Positions 8,752 through 17,132 are shown, numbered from the stretch's first letter. The stretch is DNA of 64,000 nucleotides from Enterocloster bolteae (GCF_002234575.2 NZ_CP022464.2:2790001-2854000); one strand, 5' to 3'. Program-made: numbers and translations. The notes: a model not told the origin generated them from the sequence alone.

Positions 8752-11700
8752 ATGAGGGAACGTATTAACCGTCTGGCCAGGGGAATCATTGACAATGGTT
8801 CGCCGGAGCTGGTGCTGGCACCGGAACGGGTGGAGGCGTCGGTTCCTGCGGGTGAGGTCATCCGTGGCGAGATATTGGTGAGCAGCGGCAATAACCTGCA
8901 TATAAAAGGGCTGGTGTATTCCAGCCATGAAAGGGTCCGGGTGGTGAACAGTGCTTTTGGCGGGCTCCGCAACCGGATTATATATGAAGTCAACGTGGGT
9001 TTTTCAGAGCATGGGGACGAAATCAAGGGATCTTTTTACCTGGTCACCAATGGCGGTGAGAGGGAGATTCCTTATTCTTTGCGCGTACAGGCCGGTGATG
9101 CCGGTGAGGTTCTGGGAAACTTAAAGACTCCCAGGGACTTTGCGGTGCTGGCTAAGAAGGACCTGGAAAAAGCGCTGAGGATGTTTGAGTATCAGGATTT
9201 TACAGAGGCCCCCTTCATGCAGGATTCCCGGGTCCGTACCATCTATGACGGGCTAAAGGGAAGGGCCGGCAGAAGAAATCTGCTGGAGGAATTCCTGGTG
9301 GCCCTGCAGGTCAAGGAACCGGTAAAGCTTACGCTGGAGACAGGAACCAGGATTTATGAGAATCTGACAGGAATCGCGGAAGATTATATAGATATAGCGG
9401 CAGGAACCTGGGGGTATGTGTCGGCGGACATAACCGTGGACGCCCCCTTTATTGAACTGGGGACCTTCCGGATTACGGACCAGGACTTTGTCCAGGGCCG
9501 GTGCAGAGTGGGGTACCGCATTGTTCCCTCCAGACTTCACAGAGGAAGGAATTTTGGGTGCATCCGTGTTAAATCCCTGCGGGAGGAATTCCTTATTTCC
9601 GTGGAGGCAGAGGGGCATCATGGGTCCGGCAGCACGGAGCGTGAATCCGGCTCGGATCGGTTTATGGACCATGGGAGCTTATATAAATACCTGTCCCTGC
9701 GTCTGGATTATGAGGCAGGGGTTTATGAGCCGGCCCTTCTACTGAACCAGATGATGAAGGAGACAGAGCACCTCAGGGCTGATTTTCCAGGGGATGCGAG
9801 AGCCAAGCTGATACAGGCAGAACTTCTTATATTAAACGGCAGGGAGGACAATGCATCTCTGGCTTTAGACGATGCTAGGGATCATGTGCTGGCCCACAGG
9901 GAAAAGCAGGTGGAATTGTACTGCTTCTACCAGTATCTGCGCCTGGAAATCAAGCCGTCTGTCCAGCAGAAGGAATCACTGGTCCGTTATATACGCAAGC
10001 TTTTATGGGAGGATGGGGAGATACGGCCTTACCTCTTTCTGATGCTGGTGAAGTTGGACGAAACAATGGCACAGAATCCACTGGAGCTGTACCGGTCCAT
10101 GGCATCCCTGTTCAATCAGGGCTGCTGCAGCCCGTTCCTCTATGCATCAGCCTGCCGTCTGATGGAAGCCCATCCGGATTTGTTTGTGCGCCTGGGTGAT
10201 TTTGAGATTCAGACTCTGTATCTGGGTGTACAGAAAGGAATCGTCAGCCGTGTAACCGCTCTGAAAGCGGCGGGACTTGCACTGGGGCTTAAGCACTACA
10301 GGAAGCTGGTGGAACGTTTATTCACAAAGCTGTATCAGACATATGAAGAGCAGGAGATTCTGGAGGCCGTATGCAGCCTGCTTATCAAGGGGGACTGCAA
10401 GGAAAAGGACGCATTTGCCTGGTATGAGAAAGCCCTGGAACAGGGAGTAAACCTGACCAGGCTATACGAGTATTTCCTCTATTCCCTGCCGGAGGATTAC
10501 GGACACCTGCTGCCTAAGGAGGTGCTGCTGTATTTCTCCTATGATAAGGATTTGGACAGGCACAGCCGCCAGATGCTCTACCGGAACATATTGGAATACA
10601 TGAACCCTTCCGCGGAGCTGTACCAGAACTACACCAGGCATATGGAGCAGTTTGCCATGGAACAGCTGTTCCAGTCCAGAATCAACCGTTCCCTGGCTGT
10701 TATTTATGAGCACATGATTTATAAGGATATGATAGACAGCCGGGTGGCCAGGGTTCTTCCGGGCATCCTTAAGTCCTGCCGTATCCGGTGCGGGGATTCC
10801 AGGATGAAGTATGTCATTGTCCGCTATGAGGAGCTGGAGGATGAGGAAGCATTTTTGCTGGAAGACCAGTCTGCTTATGTGCCTCTGTTTTCCGAGCGCA
10901 GCGTCCTCCTGTTCCAGGATGCCTACGGCAACCGGTATCTGGACGTGAAACACTGGAAGGTGTCTGTCATGGACCGTCCGGAGCTGCTGGCCCAGTGCTA
11001 TGAGGTGTATCCGGACCATCCCATGCTCAAGCTTTCCGAATGCAGGGACATCGTGAACCGCGGGGTGGAGACAGACGAGGAGGCAGCGCTGTTGGAAGAG
11101 ATCGTGACGCAGATGCATCTGAGCCCTGCCTTTGAGGGCAGGCTGATGCAGGCAGTGACGGATTATTACTGTCAGAAGGCGTCTGAGGATAAGGACGGCG
11201 ACGGTGTATTCAATTGTGCTTATCTGGTACAGATTGATAAAAAGCCCATGGCTGTCAGGCAGAGGCAGCAGATATGCGAGACCCTAATCAGCCAGAATTA
11301 TATGCGGGAAGCTTATAATATGATTCGGGATTACGGAAGCCAGTATATATCCACGCCGCGGCTGATGAAGCTGTGCACCAAGACCATACTGATGAATCTG
11401 TTTGACCAGGACGACCTGCTTCTGGGCCTGTCCCACCAGGTGTTCTGCCAGGGGTGCTATGACAGCGTGATCCTGGACTATCTGTGCGAGCATTTCAACG
11501 GAACCGTGTCCCAGATGTATGAGGTCTTGATTCAGGGCGTCAGGGAGCATGTGGAGACATATGATCTGGAGGAACGGCTGCTGGGGCAGATGCTGTTTAC
11601 CGGCTGCTGCGACCAGATGGATTCCGTGTTTGAACTGTACATGAAACGAAAGACCACAAAGGAAATGGTGGTGAAGGCGTATTTTACCCAGAAGAGTGTC

Positions 11701-12342
11701 CAGTACTTCCTGGAAGAAAAGGATATGGACCAGAGGGTGTTTGAATATCTGAAGCAGGCAGTGGGCAATACCTTTGACAAGGACAGGATGCCCACCATCT
11801 ACCTGCTGGCCCTGACCCGGTATTTTTCCACGCTGGACAAGGTGGATGGGGGGGATGCGGAACTGTTAAAGACCATGACCTCCCTGCTTTTGGAGGAAGG
11901 ACTGGTATTTCCGTATACCAGAGAGCTGTCAAAGCATATTCCGGTGCCCGAGGACATCATGGATAAGGCCATGGTGGAATACCGGGGAAGGAAGGACGCC
12001 CACCCGGAGCTTCAGGTGAGAATTCTGCCCGAGGAAACAGGATTTCACAGCGAGGACATCCGCCGCGTTTACCAGGGGATTTTTGTGAAACAAAAGGTAC
12101 TCTTTGAGGGAGAAATCATGGAGTACCGGATATATGACTATCTGGACGGACACCGCAGGCTTGCGGCAGAGGGACAGGTGGAGTGCGACCATAAGCTGGA
12201 GGGAAAGGAGAACAGCCGTTTTGCCTGCCTGAACGAGATGGGAGCAGCAATCAAAGACAGGGATGACAGCAGGCTTTTAAACGCGATGGAAGATTATCTC
12301 AAGAAGTCGGCGGCGCTTGGCAGGCTGTTTCCCATGGAGTAA
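8752..12342 (+). CDS. Large DUF5717-type solenoid protein
   Basis: A 1,196-residue protein without an obvious signal peptide or membrane segment. Residues about 15-120 look like a beta-sandwich (alternating hydrophobic strands, e.g. VIRGEILVSSGNNLHIKGLV). The rest is a long run of helical pairs resembling TPR/HEAT solenoids. It matches my memory of the DUF5717 family of Lachnospiraceae, whose function is unknown. The ATG at 8752 is chosen because AGGTGG precedes it; an earlier ATG at 8698 lacks a good site. It is the first gene of a tightly linked operon, and its stop overlaps the next frame. Such size and architecture suggest a scaffold. Confidence 0.8.
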   Translation: MRERINRLARGIIDNGSPELVLAPERVEASVPAGEVIRGEILVSSGNNLHIKGLVYSSHERVRVVNSAFGGLRNRIIYEVNVGFSEHGDEIKGSFYLVTNGGEREIPYSLRVQAGDAGEVLGNLKTPRDFAVLAKKDLEKALRMFEYQDFTEAPFMQDSRVRTIYDGLKGRAGRRNLLEEFLVALQVKEPVKLTLETGTRIYENLTGIAEDYIDIAAGTWGYVSADITVDAPFIELGTFRITDQDFVQGRCRVGYRIVPSRLHRGRNFGCIRVKSLREEFLISVEAEGHHGSGSTERESGSDRFMDHGSLYKYLSLRLDYEAGVYEPALLLNQMMKETEHLRADFPGDARAKLIQAELLILNGREDNASLALDDARDHVLAHREKQVELYCFYQYLRLEIKPSVQQKESLVRYIRKLLWEDGEIRPYLFLMLVKLDETMAQNPLELYRSMASLFNQGCCSPFLYASACRLMEAHPDLFVRLGDFEIQTLYLGVQKGIVSRVTALKAAGLALGLKHYRKLVERLFTKLYQTYEEQEILEAVCSLLIKGDCKEKDAFAWYEKALEQGVNLTRLYEYFLYSLPEDYGHLLPKEVLLYFSYDKDLDRHSRQMLYRNILEYMNPSAELYQNYTRHMEQFAMEQLFQSRINRSLAVIYEHMIYKDMIDSRVARVLPGILKSCRIRCGDSRMKYVIVRYEELEDEEAFLLEDQSAYVPLFSERSVLLFQDAYGNRYLDVKHWKVSVMDRPELLAQCYEVYPDHPMLKLSECRDIVNRGVETDEEAALLEEIVTQMHLSPAFEGRLMQAVTDYYCQKASEDKDGDGVFNCAYLVQIDKKPMAVRQRQQICETLISQNYMREAYNMIRDYGSQYISTPRLMKLCTKTILMNLFDQDDLLLGLSHQVFCQGCYDSVILDYLCEHFNGTVSQMYEVLIQGVREHVETYDLEERLLGQMLFTGCCDQMDSVFELYMKRKTTKEMVVKAYFTQKSVQYFLEEKDMDQRVFEYLKQAVGNTFDKDRMPTIYLLALTRYFSTLDKVDGGDAELLKTMTSLLLEEGLVFPYTRELSKHIPVPEDIMDKAMVEYRGRKDAHPELQVRILPEETGFHSEDIRRVYQGIFVKQKVLFEGEIMEYRIYDYLDGHRRLAAEGQVECDHKLEGKENSRFACLNEMGAAIKDRDDSRLLNAMEDYLKKSAALGRLFPME

Positions 12343-12356
12343 TGGAGGAACTGTCT

Positions 12357-13580
12357 ATGGACGGTCTAGTGATTGGTCTGGATTTAAATGACGACTATAC
12401 CCAGATATGCTGTTATGATAAAGAAAAGTCGTGGACCATTCCTACGGTCATCTGCCGGAGGAAGGAAGAGGAAGTCTGGCTCTCAGGGGAAGAAGCCTAT
12501 GCGGCCACCCTGCTGGGAGAGGGAGTTATCGTGGATAAACTTCTTAAGATGGCGGCCAAGGATGGAACATCCACCATCGGAGGCATCTGCTACGGCGGAG
12601 GTACGCTGCTTAAGCTGTTCATAGAGAAGATGTTAGGATATCCCAGGAAGGAATTCGGTACAGATGAGGTGGCGCAGCTGGTCATCACCCTCCAGAGCGT
12701 GGACTGCAGGCTGCTTGACACCCTTATGTACTGTGCCGACTATCTGGAGATACCAAGGGACAGGGTCCATGTAATCAGCCATACCGAGGGTTTCATATAC
12801 TATGTTCTGAGCCAGAAAAAAGAGCTGTGGACCAATCAGGTGGGGCTGTTTGAGCTGTCCGGCGAACGCCTGTGCTATTATGAAATGAAGGTGCAGAGGG
12901 GCATGCGGCGCAATATGGTCCAGGCAGAGGCCCAGAACCAGGAGGAGGCCTTTAATCTGGACATCCTGGATTCGCCTTCCGGCAGCCGGCTGGCAGATAA
13001 GATACTGACGGCCTGCGGTGAGAAGCTTTTAAACAGGAAGCTGTTTTCCACGGTGTTCCTGACCGGGAAGGGATTTGAGCGCCAGGACTGGGCCGGCGGA
13101 TTTATGCGGTTAATCTGCAACCGGAGAAAGGTGTTTGTGGAGCCCTGTCTCTTTGCCAGGGGGGCAGCTTTCAAGGGGGCTGATTATACCCATCAGGAGA
13201 CTTCCTATCCCTATGTATTTATCTGTGAGGGAAGGCTTAAGGCGGAGGTGTCCTTAAAGGTCATGCGCAGGGGAAGGGAGAACCAGCTGGTGGTGGCTTC
13301 CTACGGCGACAACTGGTATGAATCCAAAAGCTCCATGGATCTGATCGTGGACGGACAGAAGGAGATTGAGTTTATCATCAGTCCGCTGGACTCCAAGAAG
13401 AAAAAGCTGGTCAGGATTCCGCTGGCCGGATTTCCGGAACGCCCTCCAAAGACCACCAGGATAGAGCTTAAGGTGGCATTTACTGATGAAGGGACCATGA
13501 CAATGTCTATCCGCGACAAGGGATTCGGGGAGCTGTTCCCATCCTCCGGCGCGGTGGTGAAACAAGAGGTGAATTTATGA
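12357..13580 (+). CDS. DUF5716-type degenerate Hsp70/actin-like protein
   Basis: A 407-residue protein whose layout parallels Hsp70 ATPase domains. VIGLDLNDDYTQICCYD at the N-terminus stands where Hsp70 has its phosphate-1 loop. TIPTVICRR then VWLSGEEAYA resemble the following strands. SHTEGFIYYVLSQ and LFELSGERL occupy the place of the connect-1 and phosphate-2 regions, and FLTGKGF stands for the adenosine motif. The usual glycines and threonines of these loops are changed, so ATP binding may be altered or lost. The ATG at 12357 is preferred over 12342 because GGAGG sits 7 bases before it. It is coupled to the solenoid gene upstream and overlaps the TPR gene downstream. Confidence 0.75.
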   Translation: MDGLVIGLDLNDDYTQICCYDKEKSWTIPTVICRRKEEEVWLSGEEAYAATLLGEGVIVDKLLKMAAKDGTSTIGGICYGGGTLLKLFIEKMLGYPRKEFGTDEVAQLVITLQSVDCRLLDTLMYCADYLEIPRDRVHVISHTEGFIYYVLSQKKELWTNQVGLFELSGERLCYYEMKVQRGMRRNMVQAEAQNQEEAFNLDILDSPSGSRLADKILTACGEKLLNRKLFSTVFLTGKGFERQDWAGGFMRLICNRRKVFVEPCLFARGAAFKGADYTHQETSYPYVFICEGRLKAEVSLKVMRRGRENQLVVASYGDNWYESKSSMDLIVDGQKEIEFIISPLDSKKKKLVRIPLAGFPERPPKTTRIELKVAFTDEGTMTMSIRDKGFGELFPSSGAVVKQEVNL

Positions 13581-14389
13581 GCCTGATACTTTGCAGGCAG
13601 GAACCTGTGAAACATCCGTATTATATTGATGTGCTGGGAATCCATATCCATTCCTCCCAGGAGCTGTGTTATATCGTATACAACCACCCGGTTCTGGTGA
13701 TGGATGATTTTCTGGATGACCTGCTGGTTGATTTTATCCGTAAGGATTTGGACATGGATTATCTGGCAGGGCGGATGGAGAAGCTGGTGGAAACCGGCAC
13801 CAGACCAGAGGAGGTTCTGGCCCTTTTCCTGTCGGAATGCGACTATTACAGCGACAAGGAAATACAGAAATTCAAGCAGACCACAGCAGCTCTGCGGGCC
13901 CTGCATCCGGCCCAGTATGAAAAGCAGAGGGCGGATTACATGTTTGGGCAGCAGCAGTATGGCAAAGCAGCGGCCAGGTACAGTAAAATTCTGGAATACC
14001 CCAGGGACAAGGTGGTGGAGGACCTGTTTCTGGCAAAGGTCTACAACAACCTGGGAGCCTGTTATGCCATGATGTTCCAGTTTCACAAGGCTCTGGGATG
14101 CTATGACAAGGCCTATGAGCTGGGAAAGGATGATGCGCTGTTAAAACGCATTTATTTTCTCACTGTCTTTGCGCCGGAGCTGGATGTGAAGGACAAGTAC
14201 CAGTCCGTGTTCACGGATGAGCGCAAGAGAACGTGGAGCGGGGAGATGGACCTGGCCGCGCTGGAGGCAGGACAGGCAGAGGAAGTCAGGGCCCTCAGGG
14301 CATTATTTAAAAAGGATCCCATCAAACGGATGAGCGGCGCGGCTGAGATGGTGCGCAGGTGGAAGCAGGAGTACCGGATGATGGTCTGA
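13577..14389 (+). CDS. TPR-containing protein of the DUF5716/DUF5717 operon
   Basis: A 270-residue soluble protein. The first 100 residues are unassigned. About 110-200 contain tetratricopeptide-like helical pairs (YMFGQQQYGKAAARYSKILE, NNLGACYAMMFQFHKALGCY). The start codon overlaps the previous stop (ATGA), indicating translational coupling to the Hsp70-like gene. It is probably a third member of one complex; the function is unknown. Confidence 0.8.
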   Translation: MSLILCRQEPVKHPYYIDVLGIHIHSSQELCYIVYNHPVLVMDDFLDDLLVDFIRKDLDMDYLAGRMEKLVETGTRPEEVLALFLSECDYYSDKEIQKFKQTTAALRALHPAQYEKQRADYMFGQQQYGKAAARYSKILEYPRDKVVEDLFLAKVYNNLGACYAMMFQFHKALGCYDKAYELGKDDALLKRIYFLTVFAPELDVKDKYQSVFTDERKRTWSGEMDLAALEAGQAEEVRALRALFKKDPIKRMSGAAEMVRRWKQEYRMMV

Positions 14390-14450
14390 GTATATATGGT
14401 GCGAAACGGTTTGGAGATTAAGAATACGATAATGACGGAGGTATTACATC

Positions 14451-14933
14451 ATGGCGTTTGACATAGCAAAGGAACATCTGAGAAAGGCCGGCCTGGAGGA
14501 TCGGATTTATGAGTTTGAGGTATCCAGCGCCACGGTGGAGCTGGCAGCCCAGGCAGTGGGGTGTGAGCCGGCCCGCATCGCCAAGACGTTATCTTTTATG
14601 GCGGACCAGAAGGCTGTGCTCATAGTGGCCGCAGGGGATGCCAAGGTGGACAACCATAAATATAAGGAGCAGTTTCATACAAAGGCCAAAATGCTGTCGC
14701 CGGACGAGGTGACAGAGCTGGTGGGCCACAGTGTGGGAGGCGTGTGCCCCTTTGGAGTGAAGGAAGGGGTGGCGGTGTATCTGGACGAATCCCTTAAACG
14801 GTTCGATGTGGTGTACCCGGCCTGCGGCAGCGCCAGCAGCGCAGTAAAGCTTACGATACCTGAGCTGGAGACAGCTTCCGGGTATCTTGGGTGGATTGAT
14901 GTCTGTAAAGGGTGGGGGGAAGATAGTATATAA
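14451..14933 (+). CDS. YbaK/EbsC-type aminoacyl-tRNA deacylase
   Basis: At 160 residues this is the normal length for the free-standing YbaK/ProX-type editing domain, which hydrolyses mischarged tRNAs such as Cys-tRNA(Pro). Visible features are the AKTLSFMAD strand, a conserved Lys in AAGDAKVDNHKYK, and GGVCPFGVKEGVAVYLDESL. A GGAGG site precedes the ATG. It lies 61 bases after the TPR gene and may be the last gene of that operon; a terminator follows. Confidence 0.9.
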   Translation: MAFDIAKEHLRKAGLEDRIYEFEVSSATVELAAQAVGCEPARIAKTLSFMADQKAVLIVAAGDAKVDNHKYKEQFHTKAKMLSPDEVTELVGHSVGGVCPFGVKEGVAVYLDESLKRFDVVYPACGSASSAVKLTIPELETASGYLGWIDVCKGWGEDSI

Positions 14934-14949
14934 TTATAGTTTGATTGGA

Positions 14950-14990
14950 AAGCTGATTCTGGTTATCTGGAATCGGCTTTTTCTTTTATT
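14950..14990 (+). terminator. Intrinsic terminator after the YbaK-type gene
   Basis: Arms AAGCTGATTC (14950-14959) and GAATCGGCTT (14970-14979) pair with one G-T wobble and are followed by TTTCTTTTATT. Confidence 0.85.
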
Positions 14991-15024
14991 TCATCCATGG
15001 TATACCAGGAGATGCTTCCGGCAA

Positions 15025-15052
15025 TTGACTTTTTACCATTATATATTATAAA
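15025..15052 (+). promoter_or_regulatory. Promoter of the tyrosine recombinase gene
   Basis: -35 TTGACT (15025-15030), a 16-base spacer and -10 TATAAA (15047-15052), about 40 bases upstream of the recombinase ribosome binding site. Confidence 0.7.
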
Positions 15053-15093
15053 AAACCTGGTTTTGTAAAATAATAAAAAAAACGGAGGTATCA

Positions 15094-16011
15094 ATGGATA
15101 TGGCATATACGGTGGAGCAATTTCTGGATTTTCTGAAAGAAGAAGAAAAGTCTGATGCGACAATCAGTAAATACACCTACGAATTGCAGATGTTCCTGCA
15201 ATTTTTAGGAAAAAGGGAGATTGGAAAGGAGCTGATGATTCAGTACCGCACCTATCTCAGCAGTAGGTACCGCCCACAGACGGTCAACGGCAAGCTGTCG
15301 GCAGTGAACGCGTTTCTTAAGTTTACAGGGCTGTATGAGTACAGGGTAAAATTTCTGAAGGTCCAGAGAAGGGCCTATATTGATGAAACGCGGGAACTGA
15401 CGCAGAAGGAGTATGAACGTCTTATGGAGACAGCCGGAAGGCAGGGAAAATATCAGCTCTACTATCTCATGATGACAATATGCAGCACGGGCATAAGGGT
15501 GAGCGAATTAAGGTATGTGACAGTGGAAGCTGTTATGAGAGGAAAGGCGGAAATCTTTATGAAGGGAAAGTACAGAATTGTAATTTTTCCAAAGAACCTG
15601 GCAGCCCAGCTGAAGGCTTTTGCCAGGAAGAACGGCATACGAAGCGGCAGCTTGTTCTGTACCAGGAGCGGACGACCTCTGGACAGAAGCAATATCTGCC
15701 ATGCCATGAAAAAGCTTTGCGCAAAGGCAGGAGTAAAAAAGGATAAGGTATTTCCGCATAATTTCCGACACCTGTTTGCCAGAAGTTTTTATGCGGCGGA
15801 GAAGAATATGGCCCATCTGGCAGACATATTGGGACATTCTTCCATTGAAACCACGCGTATTTATGTGGCTGCCAGTATAAAAGAGCATGAAAGAATTCTT
15901 AATAAACTGAAAATTGGGGTAATCAACAAATTACCACAGAATAAACATTCTGTGGTATATAATTCGCTTGTATTTACTTGCAGGTCTAAAAACTCTATAC
16001 AGTATATCTAA
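15094..16011 (+). CDS. Tyrosine recombinase, predicted DNA invertase of the adjacent switch
   Basis: A 305-residue tyrosine recombinase with an N-terminal SAM-like DNA-binding domain (about 1-95) and a C-terminal catalytic domain. The catalytic residues are visible: Arg in CSTGIRVSELR, HNFRH (His-x-x-Arg), and LGHSSIETTRIYV with the distal His and nucleophilic Tyr. An AACGGAGGT site precedes the ATG. The last part of the gene runs through the left inverted repeat (codons about 280-288) and ends inside the invertible segment. In the present orientation the tail after ...HSVV is a further 17 residues. After inversion it would be Asn-Ile-stop, giving 290 residues. Its position beside perfect inverted repeats identifies it as the likely invertase, by analogy with other promoter-inverting tyrosine recombinases. 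Confidence 0.9.
   Translation: MDMAYTVEQFLDFLKEEEKSDATISKYTYELQMFLQFLGKREIGKELMIQYRTYLSSRYRPQTVNGKLSAVNAFLKFTGLYEYRVKFLKVQRRAYIDETRELTQKEYERLMETAGRQGKYQLYYLMMTICSTGIRVSELRYVTVEAVMRGKAEIFMKGKYRIVIFPKNLAAQLKAFARKNGIRSGSLFCTRSGRPLDRSNICHAMKKLCAKAGVKKDKVFPHNFRHLFARSFYAAEKNMAHLADILGHSSIETTRIYVAASIKEHERILNKLKIGVINKLPQNKHSVVYNSLVFTCRSKNSIQYI
15932..15957 (+). repeat. Left inverted repeat (recombination site) of the invertible promoter
   Basis: A 26-bp site built of 11-bp palindromic arms TACCACAGAAT and ATTCTGTGGTA around an asymmetric 4-bp core AAAC. It is the exact reverse complement of the site at 16174-16199. Symmetric arms with an asymmetric core are the layout of tyrosine-recombinase crossover sites. 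It lies inside the coding sequence of the recombinase. Confidence 0.93.
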
Positions 16012-16029
16012 AAAAACAGTAATAGTCAA
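16001..16029 (-). promoter_or_regulatory. Promoter inside the invertible segment, currently pointing left
   Basis: The minus strand reads -35 TTGACT (16024-16029), a 17-base spacer and -10 TATACT (16001-16006). No comparable promoter is seen on the plus strand of the segment. In this orientation it would make RNA antisense to the recombinase 3' end. Confidence 0.82.
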
Positions 16030-16063
16030 TATACATATTCATGTTTTTCTTCAAAGCACATAA

Positions 16064-16092
16064 GCCGGAAACAAAAAACAGGGTTTTCCGGC
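16064..16092. other. Hairpin inside the invertible segment
   Basis: Arms GCCGGAAA (16064-16071) and TTTCCGGC (16085-16092) form an 8-bp stem with a 13-base loop. Neither side is followed by a strong T run, so it is at best a weak terminator. It lies behind the promoter in either orientation and could limit read-through from the recombinase gene. Confidence 0.55.
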
Positions 16093-16173
16093 GTCTTTGG
16101 GTATCCATATTTCGTTTTTCATTCAAGGTTACGGATTCAAAAAAGTAAATTTAATTTCATTTTATCAGATATT

Positions 16174-16199
16174 TACCACAGAATGTTTATTCTGTGGTA
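16174..16199 (-). repeat. Right inverted repeat (recombination site) of the invertible promoter
   Basis: A 26-bp site with arms TACCACAGAAT and ATTCTGTGGTA around core GTTT, the exact reverse complement of the left site. The flanking bases outside the 26 bp do not match, so the repeat is exactly 26 bp long. Confidence 0.93.
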
Positions 16200-16336
16200 T
16201 CAGGAAAACCGCCGTAATGAGGAATCGCGTGAGGCACAGGTGCAGGGAGGAATGGGACAAGTATCCGGATTGAAAACATAATAAGAGACGATAAAAAATC
16301 AATGAAGAATTGGACAGTAAATTATTATACAAAACT

Positions 16337-16346
16337 GGGGGGGGGG
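16337..16346 (+). repeat. Ten-G homopolymer in the leader of the polysaccharide operon
   Basis: A run of ten G lies 33 bases before the cpsB-type start codon. A 15-codon reading frame from the ATG at 16302 runs into it and stops at TGA right after it. The run could also pair with CCTCCC at 16353-16358 near the start site. Runs of this length are prone to slippage. Confidence 0.75.
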
Positions 16347-16379
16347 TGAAAACCTCCCTGTTTAGCATGCAGGAGAGGT

Positions 16380-17132
16380 GTGATTTTGGCAGACAAAGGA
16401 GGAACAAAAGGCTGGGTTGACATACATGCCCATATATTGCCGGGTGTAGATGACGGGGCCTCTGATTGGGAGGAAACCGGGGAAATGCTTTGCAAGGCGC
16501 ATAAACAGGGAATTACCCATATCATAGCCACGCCCCATTATGTATCAGGACAGGACACAAAAAGACTGAGGGAAATGATGAAAAGACTGAAAGAGACGGC
16601 ATTTTCCATATCGGAAAATATGATGGTAAGTCTGGGACAGGAAGTACAGTACTTTGAGGAACTGCCGTCCTTCCTGGAACAGGGAAAGGTGCTGACTCTT
16701 GCCGGCAGCAGGTATGTGCTGGTGGAGTTCCTGCCGGGAGACGGATATATGCGGCTGTTCAGGGCGGTCCGCCGGCTGGTTCAGTCATCCTACCTGCCAG
16801 TCATCGCCCATGCGGAGCGGTATGACTGCCTTAAGGAGAAGGGCAGGACAAAAGAACTGGCCAGGTGCGGCGCATATCTGCAGATGAATGCCGGGAGCCT
16901 TGGAGGAGGACTTTTTGACAGACGGGCAGCCTGGTGCAGAAAGGAGATATTGAGGGGAAACATTCATTTTATAGCTACGGATATGCATGGGGTAGTGATA
17001 CGTCCGCCTGAGCTGGAGGAGGCTGTCAGGTGGATGACGAGGCAGGATAGGAACGGACAGGACGCCGGGGGAATGGCCAAGCGGCTTCTCCGGCAAAACC
17101 AGGAGCATATACTGAGGGACTCTGTTTTGTAA
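16380..17132 (+). CDS. CpsB/YwqE-type tyrosine-protein phosphatase of the polysaccharide operon
   Basis: A 250-residue manganese-dependent PHP-fold phosphatase that removes phosphate from the BY-kinase tail. The metal motif VDIHAHILPGVDDGASDWEE near residue 13 and IATPHY are diagnostic; HAERYD and ATDMHG supply later ligands. The start is uncertain: GTG at 16380 lies 4 bases after AGGAG, and a TTG at 16386 is also possible. It is the first gene of the operon, downstream of the invertible promoter and the G run. The phosphatase-copolymerase-kinase order is standard for Gram-positive capsule/EPS loci. Confidence 0.9.
   Translation: MILADKGGTKGWVDIHAHILPGVDDGASDWEETGEMLCKAHKQGITHIIATPHYVSGQDTKRLREMMKRLKETAFSISENMMVSLGQEVQYFEELPSFLEQGKVLTLAGSRYVLVEFLPGDGYMRLFRAVRRLVQSSYLPVIAHAERYDCLKEKGRTKELARCGAYLQMNAGSLGGGLFDRRAAWCRKEILRGNIHFIATDMHGVVIRPPELEEAVRWMTRQDRNGQDAGGMAKRLLRQNQEHILRDSVL

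Larger units (their letters stand above)
15932..16199. mobile_element. Invertible promoter segment (phase switch) upstream of the polysaccharide operon
   Basis: A 216-bp segment is bounded by two perfect 26-bp inverted repeats beside a tyrosine recombinase gene and upstream of the cps-type operon. It holds one strong promoter, at present directed leftward (OFF for the operon), and an 8-bp hairpin. Inversion would place the -10 box near 16125-16130 facing right, about 250 bases before the first polysaccharide gene. The structure is seen directly; the switching itself is inferred. Confidence 0.88.

Noticed and set aside
16064..16092. Hairpin in the invertible segment as a strong Rho-independent terminator
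   Set aside because: An 8-bp stem with a 13-base loop and no T run on either strand; kept only as a weak hairpin.
16302..16382. G10 run as a direct on/off translational switch of the cpsB-type gene
   Set aside because: The 15-codon frame and the gene are in the same frame only with ten G, where a TGA already separates them. Adding one or two G moves the mini-ORF out of frame, so a simple in-frame fusion switch does not work.
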